Positions 1 to 9,647 of a stretch of 64,000 bases of DNA are shown here, piece after piece (within the stretch, counting starts at the first letter, position 1; every line of letters starts with the position of its first letter). The stretch lies in the NCBI GenBank assembly GCA_014529385.2, contig CM043967.1:88213278-88277277 (forward strand). The letters are read 5' to 3'. The notes beneath the pieces are model-generated. The model saw only the letters and a program-made list of their open reading frames with translations, was not told where the DNA came from and ran no database searches. This stretch comes from Adiantum capillus-veneris (Eukaryota; Streptophyta; Polypodiopsida; Polypodiales; Pteridaceae). Made by a program: the position numbers and the translations under genes.

Positions 1-1624
1 ATTGTGTGTACAAATCCTCTTGGTTCATAGCAAGATAACTACGCTTACATCAAAAGAAAAATTATAGTCTATGAGAGGTAGTATGATGGGATCCGGTGAT
101 AGAAGTATTTCATTAAGCCTTTCTGGGCCAAAGAGAAACACTATACGTTGTTGAAAGTGTATTTTTCGGCTAATCCATACGTTAATTCTAATAGATCGTA
201 CAGAGTGAAAGCGATAGAAATGATCATCATGTGGGTTATTCATCTAGGATAGTATGTGAGAAATGTAGATATGAGAGAAGTGAAGAGATGAGAAGTTTCC
301 CTCCCAAGCCCTATTCTTGCCCGTAGGCAATAAGGATACTGCGGGGAGAGATGTACCTGTAGCAAAGAGAACCTAGAGAGGATGAATTACTAAGAATGAG
401 AGAGATAGGTTTGGTTAAGGAGATGAGATTAGATACATATATATATGTTGGATTAGAGATGAAAATGAAAACAACAAGAAATCAAGAAAACATCAATGTA
501 GAACACATCTTACTTGACAAACCCTTTGGCACCATTATTGATGGAGAGAGAAGAAGAGTGGATAATTCCACTTTGATTGATACACCAAGTGCAAGACCTT
601 CTTTGATTAGAGTTGATCTTCCAAGGTTAGCTTGTTGCAAGAATGGCTAGTCTCCCTCTAGGAGAAAGTGTAGGCTTGGGCTTATGTTAATGGCTAAGTA
701 CAATTAGGCATTACTACTCACTCCCTCAAGAATTCCTCTCTTCAATGGCTTGAATGCTTGAGTTTTTTTTTTCCAAGGAAGAAGAGGTCCCCTTTTATAG
801 GTGAAGGGAACCCACAAGGGTTTACACAAGAAGAGAGGAGCCAGTGTGAACAGGAATTGGAAAAGTTGGAAATGAGCTGTCCTTGCATGATGTGGGCAGA
901 CTGGGGTCCAGTATTTTGATCATATCTCCTCAACCGTAGCTCCAAATAAAAAAGTAAAAATATGGGCAGAAACTTCAACTCACTAGCTACGTTTTTCATT
1001 TTAAAATCATTCTCCAATTCGGATTGGAACCTTGTGTAAAAAATTCATCAAAATAGGGTCCATTTATGGCAGCAAAAGTCTTCATGTGGTCTCCTTAGCC
1101 TTGACTTTCATTTAATTCCCAAGGACACCTCATGCCATATGAAAGCATGACATTTCTCCTTGACAAAGTTTTGTAACCATGCTTGCAATAATGCATTAAA
1201 ATAAGTGTATCTTTGAAATCATGCCACCTAGTGTCCCACTAGGATTTGATTCTCTCCTAGTAGCTATTTAAAAAGAAATATAAGAAAAGTATAAAAAATA
1301 CATAGAATATATATATATTGGAGTTTACCCTAGATATAGAATCTAGCTAGGGTGTGAGATGATAATGAAATAGTAGAAATAAAGAATCAATGCTTTTTGC
1401 CCCAAGTTAAAGAGGCGGAGCTATTGACACTTTTCCCATAGTATTTTTTGATGGTAAAGTAAGAATACATTACCCTTGAGATAAATAATAAGATGAGATA
1501 GAAAGCTTCTTTTTATACTTACATATGCATATGTACATTATAGGAAATATAATTATGTATCTAAAAAATTACAAGATAACTCTTGTAGCATGTGTTCCCA
1601 CTATGTACATGTCACAGCACGACA
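1..1624 (-). repeat. 3' LTR of element A (truncated by window edge)
   Basis: Matches 8024-9647 at a constant offset of 8,023. The inner end is ...GCACGACA, pairing with the TGTCG start seen at the other edge of the full LTR. The few short ORFs inside it recur identically in the other LTR and are not genes. It differs from the 5' LTR near positions 605, 850, 1508 and 1536. Confidence 0.95.
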
Positions 1625-1637
1625 TCCACCCCCTCTA
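1625..1637 (-). other. polypurine tract of element A
   Basis: On the minus strand AGAGGGGGTGGA lies directly against the TGTCG start of the 3' LTR. This is the expected place and composition for the plus-strand DNA primer. Confidence 0.8.
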
Positions 1638-1682
1638 AACCTGCACATCCTCCGGTATGTGCCAAATTATTTCTTTGTAAGA

Positions 1683-4600
1683 TCAGCCCTCTTGTACATC
1701 TTCCTTGCTTTCATCTTCATTGGATGATTCCAGAGCTTCATTTTCACTTTGATCTTCACCTGTGTTTTGCTCTTCTTCCTCATCAGCATTTTCTGGATCA
1801 TTGTCTCCTCTTCTCTTAAACATTTTGATCCTTTTTCCTGCAATGGGAATCTTTACTTCTGTGCCATCTAGTTCAGACAAGCTGTAAGTAGCATTTTCAT
1901 GCACATGTTTTAGAACATATGGTCCAAACCATCTTTTTGAAAACTTACGCATGACTGTGTGTTGGTTATCAAGGCTACTATCATACACTAAAACCCAGTC
2001 ACCGTTGTCAATTGCTTTGCTCCTGAGCCGATGTCGCTTATCAAAATAGTCCTTGTTTTTCAACCTTGCATTTTTGAGTCGTTCTTTTGCAGCTTCAATG
2101 TCTCCAGGTCTTCTCTCTAGCTGCCTTATATGCAGTGCAAGGAGATCTTCCCTGCTAAGCCCCTCTTGCCAAGGTAGTACATTCCATGTGGGAATTGTAT
2201 CTTCAATCGGCATCACTGGCTTTTGACCATACATTAGCTCCGCAGGCATGTATCCAGTTACTGAGCTATGTGTTGTACGATCAGCCCATAAAGTGTATGG
2301 TAACAGTTTTGGCCACTCACCAACTCTTCCTTCGCAAGCCTTGGCCAAAGCTTTGATGATAGGAGGGTGCCCTCTTTCACTCTTTCCATTGCCTTCAGGG
2401 TTGTAAGCTGTAGTAAGAGAAAGCTTGATTCCTAATCTAGAAAATAACTCCCTTGCTTCTTCGGCATCTAGTTCACCTCTGTCTACAGTGATCTTTCCCA
2501 CACAACCATAACGGCAAATCACCTCATCAAGAAGGAATTTGCACACAGCTTCTGTGGTTTTAGCTCTTAATGCTCTTCCTTCAACCTGATTAGTTAGGTC
2601 CTCTCGTGCAAGAACCAAGTACCTCATCTGCCAGAGTCCTAAAGGCATCGTGACTAGATCCACAACCCATTTATAGTGCATGGCTAGTGGATATGTAGGG
2701 TGCAATCCATCACGATGTCGAACATTTGAATACATTTGACAAGTTACACATGACTCTACAAACTGAGATACATCTTTATACATACCCTTCCACCAGTATT
2801 TTTCTTTCAACTTGGAGAAGGTTGCCCACACACCCCTGTGTCCAGCCCATAGACTCTCATGAAACTCTTGCATGAGCTTTACTTGAGTCTCTTTTTTACA
2901 TATAACCCTTTGTGGTGTAGCACCCTTTTGTTTAGGATGCTTCCACAAGTGACCATCCCTCAAAAAGTAACCATATGCTTTCCTGCGTATCCTCTTGAAT
3001 TCATGTTCAGACCAATCATCCTGTTTTGTTAGAGTACTCAAGTAGCTTCCAATAAGAAGCCAATCACCTTCATAAAGATCTTTCAAGAACAATTCAAGTG
3101 GATTAGTCATGTTGACATTGTTACCTTTGACATGAGAGATAGAATAGAATTTTGTGCCTACATCATCTCCCTCATCAATCATTTGTGACTCATCTTCATA
3201 CCTTGCCCTTGATAGCATATCTGCCACTGTATTGTCTTTACCTGCAATGTGCTTAAACTCGGGATTTAAGGACTTAATGTAGGCAATCCACCGCAACATA
3301 GCAATGTCTGGTGTTGAGCAGCTTGTAATCATCCCAAGAAGTGGTAGACAATCTGTTTCTACAACCACACATGCACCAATTAGGTACTCTTTTCCACTTT
3401 TCAAGGCTGTAACCATACCCCATAACTCTCTCTTTATCTGTGGATAGTTTCTTTGGCGAGCACTTAGTACCTTTGCTCCAAATCTTACCACATACCTGTG
3501 TCCTTCTTTGTCATCTTGCCCTATTGCCCATCCAATCCCTGTAGGGCTGGTATCTACTGTCACAATCACTAGCCTTTGACACTCATAGTCTACCTTTCTC
3601 AAAGTCGTTGCTGACTGGAGTAACTCCTTTAGCTTTTTCATGGATTTTACATGTGCTTCTGTCCATTTAAACTTTTGATTCTTTCTAAGCAGCTGATAAA
3701 GAGGATCAGCTACATGTGCATAATGTGGAATCCAAATAACATAGAAGACACATGCTCCCAGAAACCTTCTAACCTCAGTGATGCTAGTGCATGTTTCTTT
3801 CATTCTTTGGATGGCATCTACCTTTGATGGACAAGGTTTCCTACCATATGGCCCGCACATGTGCCCCACAATGAGCACTTCTTTGACACCAAACATAGAC
3901 TTTTTCCCTGACAATGTAAGATTCACTTCTTCCAACCTAGACAAAATTTTATCACAATCATTTATTTGATTTACCACAAACCTGCGACATCCCTTGAGAT
4001 CCAAAGCTTCATCTTTGTCACTTTCTTCACATCCTTTGATAGGCAAATCATCAATGAAAGGCATTGTGATTTGAGGAATAAAGTCACGTAAGACCTTATT
4101 CATCCCATTCATCATATGTGCAACCGAGTTGGTTGCTCCCTGTGGCAAGGTACACATCCTTACCAAACCCAAAGGTGTCCTCATGGTTGTCAAGTCTCTG
4201 CTTTCGATTGCAAGCTGAAATTGATCATACCCTGAGTAGAGATCCCCCATTGAGTAGATTGCCCTCCCTGCAAACGCCTCTGCAAATTCATCCACAATTG
4301 GACCTGTACCTACATTTCTAATTGTCACCTTGTTCACTGGTTGCATATCTTGGATGAAGCGTAGAGAACCATTCTTCTTTGGAACTGTGAACCACCTGTT
4401 TGAGTATGGAGCACAAGAAGGCTCCAAGATTCCCATTTTGATTTTCTCATTCAGTAGCTCTACTAGCTTTGGCAAATGAGCCTTTGGAACTGGAATAGGC
4501 CGCAGATTCCAAGGCACATGAGGTATTGTGAAAATTACCATAGGAGCTACAATATAAGGATCAACACATCCTATCTCATGTGGCTCAAATGCAAAAGCCT

Positions 4601-5234
4601 TACCATGCTTTGAAAGCATTTCTTTGAAGCACTTTGTCTCCTCCTGTGTTAGAAACTCCTCGCAACCAATCTGCAACTCTTGAAAAGACTCCTTTGTGAA
4701 GGTATGCCCGATCTTTTTAGGATTCCGCAAACTTGGTTGTAAAGAAGCCTGTTCAATCTTTTCCATGTTGTTGGGTGGTAAGGGTGAAGCTACTGGTTTC
4801 ACCTTCTTTGCTACACTCTTGTATTTAGTTTCAACATGGACTTCTGGGCCTACTGTTTGGCTTTCTTTAAAGGCTTCTATTACTTGATACATTTCCATAG
4901 AGCAAACTTCCACAACTTCATTTTCAAGATGCAAACTAGACCTCATTATAGCATCAAGCTCACCCATAGTATCTACAAAAGAAACTTGTTCACACAAACC
5001 CAAAACATTTTCAGTAGGCTCTAGCAACCCACTCTTTTTCATGCCTATTTGTACATTATGCACATATTGCTTCTCACATCTCTTCAAATCTTCAAGTTTT
5101 GTAAAACATACTGATCCATTCTTTGTTACCAAGGAGCTCGTTGAAAATGCTTCACCTATTTTTGGATCAGGCGAGACCCTTTTTCTTTCTGTACCACTGC
5201 AATCCCGCTTTACAATGGTACTTGGCCAAAACCC
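1683..5234 (-). CDS. pol: pol of element A: reverse transcriptase, RNase H, integrase
   Basis: The longest ORF in the window: about 1,149 residues from the first TTG-led segment at 5132, but the frame is open upstream through the pro stop to the proposed frameshift at 5228-5234. Counting from 5132: the RT core includes GDLYSGYDQFQLA and an active site FIDD near residue 360 instead of the usual Y/FxDD; RNase H has VDTSPTGIG near 520; the integrase zinc finger has HESLWAGH and CVTC near 755-795; the catalytic D (VDRGE) and E (GKSERGH) are separated by 34 residues; a GPY/F module (KRWFGPYVL) lies near 1070. The tail is acidic (Glu/Asp/Asn-rich) with no chromodomain. No ATG suits the N-terminus, which fits expression as a fusion from pro. 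Confidence 0.9.
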   Translation of the reverse strand, partial: GFWPSTIVKRDCSGTERKRVSPDPKIGEAFSTSSLVTKNGSVCFTKLEDLKRCEKQYVHNVQIGMKKSGLLEPTENVLGLCEQVSFVDTMGELDAIMRSSLHLENEVVEVCSMEMYQVIEAFKESQTVGPEVHVETKYKSVAKKVKPVASPLPPNNMEKIEQASLQPSLRNPKKIGHTFTKESFQELQIGCEEFLTQEETKCFKEMLSKHGKAFAFEPHEIGCVDPYIVAPMVIFTIPHVPWNLRPIPVPKAHLPKLVELLNEKIKMGILEPSCAPYSNRWFTVPKKNGSLRFIQDMQPVNKVTIRNVGTGPIVDEFAEAFAGRAIYSMGDLYSGYDQFQLAIESRDLTTMRTPLGLVRMCTLPQGATNSVAHMMNGMNKVLRDFIPQITMPFIDDLPIKGCEESDKDEALDLKGCRRFVVNQINDCDKILSRLEEVNLTLSGKKSMFGVKEVLIVGHMCGPYGRKPCPSKVDAIQRMKETCTSITEVRRFLGACVFYVIWIPHYAHVADPLYQLLRKNQKFKWTEAHVKSMKKLKELLQSATTLRKVDYECQRLVIVTVDTSPTGIGWAIGQDDKEGHRYVVRFGAKVLSARQRNYPQIKRELWGMVTALKSGKEYLIGACVVVETDCLPLLGMITSCSTPDIAMLRWIAYIKSLNPEFKHIAGKDNTVADMLSRARYEDESQMIDEGDDVGTKFYSISHVKGNNVNMTNPLELFLKDLYEGDWLLIGSYLSTLTKQDDWSEHEFKRIRRKAYGYFLRDGHLWKHPKQKGATPQRVICKKETQVKLMQEFHESLWAGHRGVWATFSKLKEKYWWKGMYKDVSQFVESCVTCQMYSNVRHRDGLHPTYPLAMHYKWVVDLVTMPLGLWQMRYLVLAREDLTNQVEGRALRAKTTEAVCKFLLDEVICRYGCVGKITVDRGELDAEEARELFSRLGIKLSLTTAYNPEGNGKSERGHPPIIKALAKACEGRVGEWPKLLPYTLWADRTTHSSVTGYMPAELMYGQKPVMPIEDTIPTWNVLPWQEGLSREDLLALHIRQLERRPGDIEAAKERLKNARLKNKDYFDKRHRLRSKAIDNGDWVLVYDSSLDNQHTVMRKFSKRWFGPYVLKHVHENATYSLSELDGTEVKIPIAGKRIKMFKRRGDNDPENADEEEEQNTGEDQSENEALESSNEDESKEDVQEG
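5191..5234 (-). promoter_or_regulatory. candidate -1 ribosomal frameshift signal, pro to pol
   Basis: On the minus strand the heptamer G GGT TTT (5228-5234) lies in the correct phase of the pro frame (codons ATG GGT TTT). It is followed by a 6-nt spacer (5222-5227) and a 9-bp stem with one G-T pair (arms 5213-5221 and 5191-5199) closing a 13-nt loop. The pro stop codon is at 5210-5212. A -1 slip leads straight into the open pol frame. The layout matches the established X XXY YYZ plus spacer plus structure rule; function is inferred. Confidence 0.7.
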
Positions 5235-6430
5235 ATCATTTCTCTATGATCATGAAACTCTTTGCTCACCTTTGGTAGAGGATGTTCTCTAAGGTTGTCA
5301 CGATTTCTTTCATGGTTTACACAAACTGTGAGGAATTGGACAGCTCGTTTACCATCTTTGCTACGTATTCTAGCATATGCTGAACCATCGTCCATAACCT
5401 TTGTTTCCATTCGAACTCCCACAATGTAGGGCTGTCCAAGGATGAGATGATATGAAGATGTATCCTGTACAAAGAAGTTTTGGTCAATCTTTACATCACC
5501 TATTGTTACCTTCACACCTGGACATGCTGCATACAATTCACCGGATGAATTGTTTGCCACTTTTACCATCCAGCCATGATCTGTGTCCATCGGCCATTTG
5601 CACTTGTTGTAGAGACTCTTTGACATTATGTTTATTTTTGAACCATGGTCAATCAAGGCAACAAATAGCTCTTCAAGATCACCTACCTTGACCAAAGTTT
5701 CTGTAGTAGCCCTTGCCCAATGACTTCGTGAATAGTAACTCCTAGGAATATCTTCAACTTCTTCATCATCATTTGAGAAATACACTTGCTTCACTCTCCC
5801 ACTAGATTGGTAGCATCCTACCACAGCTCCATCATTGTCCTTATTTTGCAGGTGCATCCCTTGTGTCTTTGAGGTTTCCCCTTCAACTTGTGGACGAGAA
5901 ACTTCAGCAAGGGTTTGCCTCTTTCTCTTGATGATGTCAATGATCTCCTCATGGAATTCACGCTTTGCAATGCCAAGAACTTCTCCCAGAGTAAACTCAA
6001 TCTTGCTATTCAAGATCCTTTCCTCCAAGACTTTCTTTAAATCTGTAGCAACCTCAATATCAGATTGTAATTTATAAGTTGGGCCTTTTGTCTTACCTTT
6101 CATTGGCTCTTTCTTCTTTCCTGTTGTAGACTCCTCCATGAGTACTTCAGGTGGAGATGCTCCTTGTGTTGAGGGTGTTTGAGAAGGCATTGAGTCGCTT
6201 CTTCCCCCACTTCTAGAAGCTCTTTTTGATGGTCCTTCATCAGCATTCTCACGTCTGCGCTTCTCTTCTACAATTGCCTCATTTTGTTGGCATTTTGTAA
6301 TGTAGGCATGCACTGACAATGAGTCCACTGGATCATTCCATCCTGTTTCTAGACGTATGCAATCACCTGCTTCATGTAGAATCTCTTTTGTAAGCTTCCC
6401 TTTGTAGCTAATTGTATGACATTTGGCCAA
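5210..6430 (-). CDS. pro ORF of element A: retropepsin with long N-terminal region
   Basis: A 406-residue ORF overlapping the end of gag by 82 nt in the -1 frame. Residues 1-200 are charged and Ser/Thr/Pro-rich with no recognised domain. A retropepsin-like core follows: the flap-side strands around ALIDHGSKINIM (near residue 258) and a later LILGQPY motif (near 330). The catalytic triplet reads DHG rather than DTG or DSG, which is unusual but occurs in an element whose other ORFs are intact. It ends 18 nt after a slippery heptamer. It could start at the ATG at 6430 or be reached by frameshift from gag. Confidence 0.8.
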   Translation of the reverse strand: MAKCHTISYKGKLTKEILHEAGDCIRLETGWNDPVDSLSVHAYITKCQQNEAIVEEKRRRENADEGPSKRASRSGGRSDSMPSQTPSTQGASPPEVLMEESTTGKKKEPMKGKTKGPTYKLQSDIEVATDLKKVLEERILNSKIEFTLGEVLGIAKREFHEEIIDIIKRKRQTLAEVSRPQVEGETSKTQGMHLQNKDNDGAVVGCYQSSGRVKQVYFSNDDEEVEDIPRSYYSRSHWARATTETLVKVGDLEELFVALIDHGSKINIMSKSLYNKCKWPMDTDHGWMVKVANNSSGELYAACPGVKVTIGDVKIDQNFFVQDTSSYHLILGQPYIVGVRMETKVMDDGSAYARIRSKDGKRAVQFLTVCVNHERNRDNLREHPLPKVSKEFHDHREMMGFGQVPL

Positions 6431-7596
6431 ATTTGACCATGATGGTCACTCACCTCTTCATCACAAAAATGTTCAATTTTTACTCCATAAGTAGCTGCCT
6501 CAACTGAAGAGGTGGCATGCTTGGTTGCCATATCTTCAACTAAGGTTTGCATTCCCCCCTTCCCAAAGTTAGTTCTCAAGGGTAGACCTGTCTCTCTTAA
6601 GTGGATTTTACCATCCTTAAAAAAGACAACATCTTTTGACAAAGCATCACTAAAATCATCACAATCCCTTCTTACATGGTTTGTACTATCACACCAAATA
6701 CATCTATTAACAAACCCTTCTTTGGGCTGTTGTCTTTGCCTAGGAAGTGGCCCTGATGGTTGGCCTTTTTCTTCAAGCTTTGCAAACTTCACCTTCAAGT
6801 CACGCATTCCCTTCACAAGCTCATCTAGCATGGACTCATCAAACTTAGGAGCGATAAAAGTAGGCTTTACCATTTTGTCAAAAGTTGAGGTGGAAGGACT
6901 TGTAGTGTTTACTACCATCTTGTCCCTTCTTCTTTGTCGTTTGGCAAGCAGTGAGATAGCACCTTCAACCTCATTCCAGTCGGTCTTTAGTCCTTGCTCA
7001 GCATCTTTATCTTCAAGAAGAAGCTCCAAATTTTCTTGAAACTCTTTACCTGTAGCTTGTAAGAAAAGATCTGTCTTCTCTGCATCTAGTGTGGCCCTTT
7101 CTGTCCTAGTGAGTTGTGCATAGCGCCGCTCAAATTCCCTAAGTAGCTCTGTTATTGATAGTCCTTGCTTTGGCTTGACTACCCATTCTAAGAATGTCCT
7201 TTTGGTCACTCTCTCCAAGTCCTCCATGAAATATTCCTCCTTTAAAGCTACTTTGAGTTCTTCCCAATTTCTCCCATGCCCATCTTTAATTGCCCTAACA
7301 TGCTCCCTAATTTCTGGAGCAACAACTAGCTCAAAGCTTTGAATCATCTCAACTTCTGACACGCGATGCAACTCCATCTCCTTCACATACTCGCGTAAGT
7401 ACTTGGTTACATCTCTGCCATTGAACTGATCCATTCTGTTGACGACCGCTTGTATGGCTTTCGTTGCTGAAATCTCCCTTCTTTCAGTAGCATGTTGTTG
7501 TTGCATGAACATTGCAAATGCTTGAAACATTTGCATTGTTGCTGGGTCAAAATGCATACCCTGTTGCTCAACATGATCACCCATGGTTACACACAA
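6349..7596 (-). CDS. gag: gag of element A with one zinc knuckle
   Basis: A 415-residue capsid/nucleocapsid precursor. The central part (roughly residues 60-210) has the Trp-, Leu- and Glu-rich helical pattern of a retrotransposon gag domain (for example WEELKVALKEEYF and LREFERRYAQL). A CX2CX4HX4C zinc knuckle, CIWCDSTNHVRRDC, lies near residues 297-313, followed by a 100-residue tail overlapping pro. The in-frame ATG four codons after the first (MGDHVEQQG) is an equally good start. It lies directly after the primer site of the 5' LTR. Confidence 0.9.
   Translation of the reverse strand: MCVTMGDHVEQQGMHFDPATMQMFQAFAMFMQQQHATERREISATKAIQAVVNRMDQFNGRDVTKYLREYVKEMELHRVSEVEMIQSFELVVAPEIREHVRAIKDGHGRNWEELKVALKEEYFMEDLERVTKRTFLEWVVKPKQGLSITELLREFERRYAQLTRTERATLDAEKTDLFLQATGKEFQENLELLLEDKDAEQGLKTDWNEVEGAISLLAKRQRRRDKMVVNTTSPSTSTFDKMVKPTFIAPKFDESMLDELVKGMRDLKVKFAKLEEKGQPSGPLPRQRQQPKEGFVNRCIWCDSTNHVRRDCDDFSDALSKDVVFFKDGKIHLRETGLPLRTNFGKGGMQTLVEDMATKHATSSVEAATYGVKIEHFCDEEVSDHHGQIWPNVIQLATKGSLQKRFYMKQVIAYV
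6397..6403 (-). promoter_or_regulatory. possible gag-pro slippery heptamer
   Basis: Minus strand A AAG GGA lies in gag phase (ACA AAG GGA) inside the gag/pro overlap, and a -1 slip enters the pro frame. It fits X XXY YYZ formally, but Y = G is weak in known cases and I see no clear downstream stem. Confidence 0.35.
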
Positions 7597-7611
7597 ACTC
7601 TCACCCTAGCA

Positions 7612-7631
7612 GATTCGCGTCGGGTTCACCA
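7612..7631 (-). other. primer binding site of element A
   Basis: Minus strand TGGTGAACCCGACGCGAATC, six bases inside the 5' LTR boundary. It starts with TGG as expected for pairing to a tRNA CCA end, but it is neither the common initiator-Met nor the Asp-type site. I cannot name the primer tRNA. Confidence 0.65.
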
Positions 7632-7637
7632 AAAATA

Positions 7638-9647
7638 TGTCGAGAAATTTGCGGTCTTGCCAGGAAAGCACCGGGCTTATGGCTGTGAGAGTTTGTGAGA
7701 GAACTCAACAAAAACTATATGAAGGAGTTAAACCATAGATGCCATGAAGACTAGGGTTTGGAAAGAAGTTCAACCAAAGAAGACTCACTCTTTCTCTCTT
7801 GCATTCACACACACAAAGGAAGAACGCAAAAGAGAATGTCAAAACAATACGAAGATGAAAACATCAAGGCTATGGTCATAGCGTATCATGGGTAATATGA
7901 AAGGGTTAATGGATGAGTTAATGGCATTCAATCTTGGCCGACCAAATAGGCTACGAATTGTTCTTTGGAATTGTAGTTTTGTGCTTACCATAATATATAT
8001 ATTTTGTCTAGTGATTGGGATTAATTGTGTGTACAAATCCTCTTGGTTCATAGCAAGATAACTACGCTTACATCAAAAGAAAAATTATAGTCTATGAGAG
8101 GTAGTATGATGGGATCCGGTGATAGAAGTATTTCATTAAGCCTTTCTGGGCCAAAGAGAAACACTATACGTTGTTGAAAGTGTATTTTTCGGCTAATCCA
8201 TACGTTAATTCTAATAGATCGTACAGAGTGAAAGCGATAGAAATGATCATCATGTGGGTTATTCATCTAGGATAGTATGTGAGAAATGTAGATATGAGAG
8301 AAGTGAAGAGATGAGAAGTTTCCCTCCCAAGCCCTATTCTTGCCCGTAGGCAATAAGGATACTGCGGGGAGAGATGTACCTGTAGCAAAGAGAACCTAGA
8401 GAGGATGAATTACTAAGAATGAGAGAGATAGGTTTGGTTAAGGAGATGAGATTAGATACATATATATATGTTGGATTAGAGATGAAAATGAAAACAACAA
8501 GAAATCAAGAAAACATCAATGTAGAACACATCTTACTTGACAAACCCTTTGGCACCATTATTGATGGAGAGAGAAGAAGAGTGGATAATTCCACTTTGAT
8601 TGATACACCAAGTGCAAGACCTTCTTTTATTAGAGTTGATCTTCCAAGGTTAGCTTGTTGCAAGAATGGCTAGTCTCCCTCTAGGAGAAAGTGTAGGCTT
8701 GGGCTTATGTTAATGGCTAAGTACAATTAGGCATTACTACTCACTCCCTCAAGAATTCCTCTCTTCAATGGCTTGAATGCTTGAGTTTTTTTTTTCCAAG
8801 GAAGAAGAGGTCCCCTTTTATAGGTGAAGGGAACCCACAAGGGTTTACACAAGAAGAGAGGAGCCAGTGTGAACAGGAATTGAAAAAGTTGGAAATGAGC
8901 TGTCCTTGCATGATGTGGGCAGACTGGGGTCCAGTATTTTGATCATATCTCCTCAACCGTAGCTCCAAATAAAAAAGTAAAAATATGGGCAGAAACTTCA
9001 ACTCACTAGCTACGTTTTTCATTTTAAAATCATTCTCCAATTCGGATTGGAACCTTGTGTAAAAAATTCATCAAAATAGGGTCCATTTATGGCAGCAAAA
9101 GTCTTCATGTGGTCTCCTTAGCCTTGACTTTCATTTAATTCCCAAGGACACCTCATGCCATATGAAAGCATGACATTTCTCCTTGACAAAGTTTTGTAAC
9201 CATGCTTGCAATAATGCATTAAAATAAGTGTATCTTTGAAATCATGCCACCTAGTGTCCCACTAGGATTTGATTCTCTCCTAGTAGCTATTTAAAAAGAA
9301 ATATAAGAAAAGTATAAAAAATACATAGAATATATATATATTGGAGTTTACCCTAGATATAGAATCTAGCTAGGGTGTGAGATGATAATGAAATAGTAGA
9401 AATAAAGAATCAATGCTTTTTGCCCCAAGTTAAAGAGGCGGAGCTATTGACACTTTTCCCATAGTATTTTTTGATGGTAAAGTAAGAATACATTACCCTT
9501 GAGATAAATAATAAGATGAGATAGAAAGCTTATTTTTATACTTACATATGCATATATACATTATAGGAAATATAATTATGTATCTAAAAAATTACAAGAT
9601 AACTCTTGTAGCATGTGTTCCCACTATGTACATGTCACAGCACGACA
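7638..9647 (-). repeat. 5' LTR of element A (2,010 bp)
   Basis: Bounded by TGTCG and CGACA inverted ends, flanked inside by the primer site and outside by the broken integrase of element E. Contains a TATA box (8815-8822). The position of the primer site relative to gag makes this the promoter copy. Confidence 0.93.
8815..8822 (-). promoter_or_regulatory. TATA box in 5' LTR of A
   Basis: Minus-strand TATAAAAG in a GC-flanked context, duplicated in the 3' LTR near 792-799. The same octamer occurs in the LTRs of families C/H and F. Confidence 0.5.

Larger units (their letters stand above)
1..9647 (-). mobile_element. Ty3/gypsy LTR retrotransposon A, nearly complete, young
   Basis: Minus-strand element in the order 5' LTR (7638-9647), primer site, gag, pro, pol, purine tract, 3' LTR (1-1624, cut by the window edge). 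The reverse transcriptase, RNase H, integrase order is that of Ty3/gypsy. The integrase ends in a GPY/F module with no visible chromodomain. Comparing the two LTRs over 1,624 shared bases by eye gives about four substitutions, and all three ORFs are open, so insertion was recent. It sits inside the integrase of element E. The base after the 5' LTR starts CCGTA, one half of an expected 5-bp target duplication whose partner lies outside the window. Confidence 0.93.

Noticed and set aside
25-1017. Three short ORFs (72, 84 and 91 residues) that recur at 8048-9040
   Set aside because: They lie in the two LTRs of element A; the repetition is LTR identity, not a gene family, and they show no domain.
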